Positions 44,330-47,406 of a stretch of DNA of 47,406 bases are shown here, one piece after another. Positions within the stretch are counted from its first letter, which is position 1; the number at the start of each line of letters is the position of its first letter. The position numbers were made by a program, and so were the translations under genes. A model generated the notes under the pieces. It ran no database searches and was not told the origin of the DNA. It saw only the letters and a list, made by a program, of their open reading frames with translations. Source of the stretch: [Limnothrix rosea] IAM M-220 (GTDB taxonomy: Bacteria > Cyanobacteriota > Cyanobacteriia > Cyanobacteriales > MRBY01); NCBI RefSeq assembly GCF_001904615.1, contig NZ_MRBY01000030.1, forward strand, positions 1 to 47,406. Reading direction: 5' to 3'.

Positions 44330-44905
44330 ATGGCATTATCCGACCGATTTTCTGAAGCGCTCGTTTTTGCGGAAAAGTTACACCGTAATCAAGCCCGTAA
44401 AGGTTCCGGTACTCCCTATGTTGCCCATTTGTTGGGTGTTGCGAGTACGGTTTTAGAGGCGGGTGGGAGTGAGGACGAGGCGATCGCCGCGCTATTGCAT
44501 GATGCTGTGGAAGATCAAGGCGGGTTGCAAACAAGGGATTTAATTCAAGAAAAATTTGGCGATCGCGTCACAGAGATTGTGATGGGCTGTTCCGATAGCG
44601 TCGAAGGGGAAATAAAATTGCCGTGGCGAGAGCGTAAAGTCGCTTATTTAAATCACCTCAAAACAGCGCCAAAATCTGTTCGACTCGTGTCCATGGCGGA
44701 CAAACTCTACAATCTCCAGTCCATTGTGCGGGATTATCGTTTAGTCGGGGAAGAATTATGGTCGCGATTTCGTGGAAAAAAAGAGGGCACTCTTTGGTAC
44801 TATCGCGAACTCAGTAAAATATTTGACCCAGACCATCCCCTCACTCAGGAATTTCAACGGGCGATCGCCACCCTCGAAGATCTCATTGCAACCAAGTCGC
44901 CATAG
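44330..44905 (+). CDS. HD-domain hydrolase, SpoT/Mesh1-like
   Basis: 191 aa with only a hydrolase-type HD domain. Metal ligands and catalytic positions are visible: His33 in PYVAHLLGV, His57-Asp58 and Glu61-Asp62 in LLHDAVED, and the later Asp in MADKLYNLQSI, the pattern of the (p)ppGpp hydrolase domain of SpoT and Mesh1. There is no synthetase domain, so it may be a small alarmone hydrolase or a related nucleotide phosphohydrolase. Overlaps the convergent metallopeptidase gene by 23 bp. Confidence 0.82.
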   Translation: MALSDRFSEALVFAEKLHRNQARKGSGTPYVAHLLGVASTVLEAGGSEDEAIAALLHDAVEDQGGLQTRDLIQEKFGDRVTEIVMGCSDSVEGEIKLPWRERKVAYLNHLKTAPKSVRLVSMADKLYNLQSIVRDYRLVGEELWSRFRGKKEGTLWYYRELSKIFDPDHPLTQEFQRAIATLEDLIATKSP

Positions 44906-45647
44906 CAGTTTGTTTGAGTGATGCTCGGCGCTCTTGCCAGTCAGACATACATTGCGTCACGAGGCTCCAAAAGCGCTTACTGTGATTCATCTCGCGGAAA
45001 TGACACAGCTCATGGACAATCACATAGTCCAGACAACTCATTGGCATTTGAATCAGTTGCAAATTGAGATTAATGCGACCAAGACTACTGCAACTGCCCC
45101 ACCGAGTTTTCATTGCCCGAATCCTGAGCGGAATGTTTTTTTGCTCTAACTCTAGAATCGGTTTTGTTTTTTCTGTCCAGTAATCTAACCGCTCTCGAAA
45201 TAAAGTTTTCGCTTGCCGCTGATACCAACGACGCATTAAAAACTGGATTTGGTGGCGATCGCCGAACTCTAAAATACAAACTCGAAAAACACTATTTTCT
45301 AAGTCGAAATAGAGGCGATCGCCGTACTCAAGTTTGAGGGGATATTGCTCCCCAAGATAAAAGTGCTTTTCCCCATCCACCCATTGCGGTACAAATCTTT
45401 TAACTGAAGATTCTGCAACTTTCTGAAGATTTTTTAGGAGCCAAGCCGTTCGCTTTTTTAAAAGATCTTCGATTTCAGCAATTTTAATTTGGCTGGGAGC
45501 ATGAACAATAATTTGCTGCTCTTGATTAATTGAAATCTGAATCGTTTTGCGGCGATCGCTCCATTTGAGAGTGACAACGTGTATTTCGCCATCCAAAGCA
45601 ATTTCAGTTGTTTGCGGAAGATGTTTAACAGAACCCCTAACCATCAA
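44883..45647 (-). CDS. YgjP-like (DUF45) zinc metallopeptidase
   Basis: 254 aa. Zinc motif HELCHFREMNHSKRFW (HExxH...H...FW), preceded by the family hallmark RWGSCSSLGRINLNLQLI. N-terminal part is a beta-rich region (IQISINQEQQIIVHAPSQI). YgjP family members belong to the SprT/M48-like gluzincins; substrates are unknown. The 3' end overlaps the convergent HD gene by 23 bp. Confidence 0.92.
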   Translation of the reverse strand: MMVRGSVKHLPQTTEIALDGEIHVVTLKWSDRRKTIQISINQEQQIIVHAPSQIKIAEIEDLLKKRTAWLLKNLQKVAESSVKRFVPQWVDGEKHFYLGEQYPLKLEYGDRLYFDLENSVFRVCILEFGDRHQIQFLMRRWYQRQAKTLFRERLDYWTEKTKPILELEQKNIPLRIRAMKTRWGSCSSLGRINLNLQLIQMPMSCLDYVIVHELCHFREMNHSKRFWSLVTQCMSDWQERRASLKQTAMATWLQ

Positions 45648-45715
45648 ACTCTCCCTCCAAGCCCCTCATAGTAATATTCTCTAATTCTCTTCGAGTCACA
45701 AACAGAACCTGTAGC

Positions 45716-45739
45716 GTGTGTTAGCGAAGCGTAACGCAC
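45716..45739. repeat. Dispersed-type palindromic repeat
   Basis: GTGTGTTAGCG ... GCGTAACGCAC imperfect palindrome at 45716-45739. The GCGTTACGCTTCGCTAAC(A/G)CAC type is a familiar short repeat in cyanobacterial spacers (general knowledge). It lies upstream of the HlyD-family gene. Confidence 0.7.
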
Positions 45740-45922
45740 AATTAAATAATCCAATCCAAGAACGAAAAAATACTTAGAGATCAAAATGGGAACTCAAAAC
45801 CTCTTCCAAGAGACTGATCTAAAAGATCAAGTAAAAATAGGCTGATCAAACCAAGTCAATATTGAGTTAATTACAGTAGACTACAAAACTGTTGATCCAT
45901 AAATCTGCCAGCACACATATCT

Positions 45923-47347
45923 ATGACTGAATCTGCCGTTAACCCCAAGAAAATCTTACTTCTACTCGCGGCATTGGCTGGTGGTATTTTTCTTGTAGGT
46001 TTACCTGTTCATAGAGTTTTAAGTAATCGCCCCGATAGCCTCGAAGAGCGCCTTGCAGATTTAACAGTGCCTGTCACCCTCAACAATTTGGCAGTACGCA
46101 TCGAAGCCAATGGCACAGTGGAACCCATTGAGAGCGTTAATATCAGTCCCAAAAACCCCGGCATTCTCGCCAAGCTTTTAGTAGAACAAGGTCAAGTGGT
46201 GGCGGCAGGACAAGAACTGGCCATTATGGATAATGAAGAATTATTTAACCAAGGTATTCAGGCAGAATCTCTGATCAAACAGCGCATCGCCGAATTTCGC
46301 GCCACCCAGAGTAATCTCCAGGCGGATATCAACCGAGCAGAAGCCGTCTTAAATCAGGCCACTGCACGCCTCGAACAAGCCCAAGAACGTATCCCCCAAG
46401 AAATTGCCCAAGCCCAAGCCCAGTTAGCGGCAGCTCAGTCAACTTTAGAAAATGCTACGGAGAAAGCACAACGCTTTGATAGACTCCTAGAAAGTGGCGC
46501 TATTGACGAAGATCGGCGGGATGATGTGGTGAGTGAGTTTCGCAGTGCCGAGGCACGTGTGGTGGAACTGCAACGGCGGGTAGAGCAGCTTAAGCAAACC
46601 GCCAATCCTGAGCTTGAAGTTTTAAGTGCCGCGGCGGTAGAGGCGCGTATTAATTTTGATCGGCAACAGCGTACTGCTGAACCGGAACTGACTCGCCTAA
46701 ACGCTTTGATCGAACAGGCTCAAGCTCAAAAGGAAATTGTGGCGGTGCAATATGATGACACGATTATTCGTGCACCGTTTGATGGGGTGATCACTCAAAA
46801 ATTTGCGTCGGAAGGTGCTTTCGTTACACCCACAACTTCGGCTTCAGCGACAGCTTCGGCGACCTCTTCGTCTATTTTGGCGATCGCCAAGGGATTAGAG
46901 GTGGTGGCGAGGGTTCCAGAGGTTGATATTGATCAGATTGTGCCGGGTCAAGATGTTGAAATTGTGGCTGATGCTTTTCCCGATAAGGTCTTCCAAGGGC
47001 GGGTTTTATTAGTTGCACCGGAAGCGATTATTGAAAATAATGTCACGTCTTTCGAGGTAAGAATTGCGTTGTTGTCAGGGCGAGATTTTCTACGCTCAAA
47101 GATGAATACTGATGTGACGTTTATCGGTGAGGATTTAACGAGTGTAATGACGGTTCCCACCGTGGCGATCGCCACCGAATCCGGTGATACAGGAGTTCTT
47201 GTACCGGATGACGAAGGCAAACCCGAATTTAAGCCTGTCGTTCTTGGTGCAACAGTCGGCGATCGCACCCAGATTATTAGTGGCGTGCAACCCAACGAAA
47301 AAGTCTTTATCGATCTCCCAGAAGAGCTTCAGCGGGACGAGGAATAA
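45923..47347 (+). CDS. HlyD/MacA-family efflux periplasmic adaptor
   Basis: 474 aa. One N-terminal membrane anchor (KILLLLAALAGGIFLVGLPV), then a lipoyl/barrel half (ANGTVEPIESVNISPKNPGILAKLLVEQGQVVAAGQELAI), a long helical hairpin (about 105-280, Ala/Gln/Glu-rich), the second lipoyl half (IIRAPFDGVITQKFASEGAFV) and beta-barrel/membrane-proximal domains. Residues TTSASATASATSSS form an unusual low-complexity loop (about 306-319). DevB/MacA-like adaptors pair with an ABC permease (MacB/DevC), expected just past the right edge. The ATG at 45923 is plausible though without a strong ribosome site. Confidence 0.9.
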   Translation: MTESAVNPKKILLLLAALAGGIFLVGLPVHRVLSNRPDSLEERLADLTVPVTLNNLAVRIEANGTVEPIESVNISPKNPGILAKLLVEQGQVVAAGQELAIMDNEELFNQGIQAESLIKQRIAEFRATQSNLQADINRAEAVLNQATARLEQAQERIPQEIAQAQAQLAAAQSTLENATEKAQRFDRLLESGAIDEDRRDDVVSEFRSAEARVVELQRRVEQLKQTANPELEVLSAAAVEARINFDRQQRTAEPELTRLNALIEQAQAQKEIVAVQYDDTIIRAPFDGVITQKFASEGAFVTPTTSASATASATSSSILAIAKGLEVVARVPEVDIDQIVPGQDVEIVADAFPDKVFQGRVLLVAPEAIIENNVTSFEVRIALLSGRDFLRSKMNTDVTFIGEDLTSVMTVPTVAIATESGDTGVLVPDDEGKPEFKPVVLGATVGDRTQIISGVQPNEKVFIDLPEELQRDEE

Positions 47348-47352
47348 TCACT

Positions 47353-47405
47353 AACGTCAGTTATGGATAAGAATGTAGCCAAAATTCTTTAGAGAAAAGG
47401 AGACA
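47353..47405 (-). repeat. 53-bp dispersed repeat, copy B
   Basis: Reverse complement matches 27009-27061 at 51 of 53 positions. It begins five bases after the HlyD-family stop codon and runs to the window edge, so it may be longer than can be seen. Confidence 0.85.
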
Positions 47406-47406
47406 C

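Overview
This window is a stretch of cyanobacterial chromosome. The HIP1 octamer GCGATCGC and near variants occur dozens of times on both strands. The gene content is that of an oxygenic phototroph: menA (phylloquinone), crtH (carotenoid isomerase), bvdR (cyanobacterial biliverdin reductase), two plant-type ferredoxins, a CcsA-type cytochrome c assembly protein, the cyanobacteria-specific regulator pipX with pipY, sepF/cdv2, sigF, and KGK and MEKHLA proteins. Moderate GC content and this gene set suggest a Picosynechococcus/Leptolyngbya-like lineage, but the genus cannot be fixed from the window alone.

Layout. 1-6.6 kb: a TPR-CHAT protease-like gene converges, with overlapping stop codons, on a small unknown gene; then a Trp-rich TPR gene coupled to rnhB (minus strand), a DUF790/Bax1-like nuclease (plus) and a tandem MshEN/T2SSE_N-like protein (minus). 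7-10 kb: menA, a minus-strand trio (DprA/SLOG-like, MAPEG, YajQ) and tRNA-Val(GAC). 10-15 kb: a RAYT transposase carrying an internal 27-bp minisatellite, ecfT, a tandem universal stress protein and an exported SpoIID/LytB protein. 15-21 kb, minus strand: an exported TPR protein, a MalK/UgpC-type ATPase, Ap4A phosphorylase and crtH, plus a well-conserved-looking 355-aa protein I cannot name. 21-23.6 kb: an accessory cluster of two Uma2 proteins, a DUF29 protein and a ParD/ParE toxin-antitoxin pair. 23.6-27 kb: mutS2 and endonuclease V. 27-30.6 kb: tandem petF genes, bvdR and a lipoprotein. 30.6-36.4 kb, minus strand: livF/livG, sigF, and a very acidic KGK-domain protein followed by tilS. 36.5-41.8 kb, minus strand: pipX-pipY, sepF, proC-cofH and ccsA. 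42-47.4 kb: miaB, a MEKHLA protein, a small membrane protein, an alarmone-hydrolase-like HD protein, a YgjP-type metallopeptidase and an HlyD/MacA-type adaptor at the right edge.

Most of the window is ordinary core genome. The points most worth a second look are: (i) the CHAT gene and its convergent small neighbour with a hydrophobic C-terminus; (ii) a RAYT gene with REP-like half-palindromes inside its own coding region; (iii) a 53-bp near-identical inverted dispersed repeat at 27.0 kb and at the right edge; (iv) the KGK protein with about eleven LF motifs in a 600-residue acidic tail; (v) the Uma2/DUF29/ParDE island; (vi) a perfect NtcA-like palindrome abutting the DUF790 start codon. I see no CRISPR array, prophage or rRNA operon.
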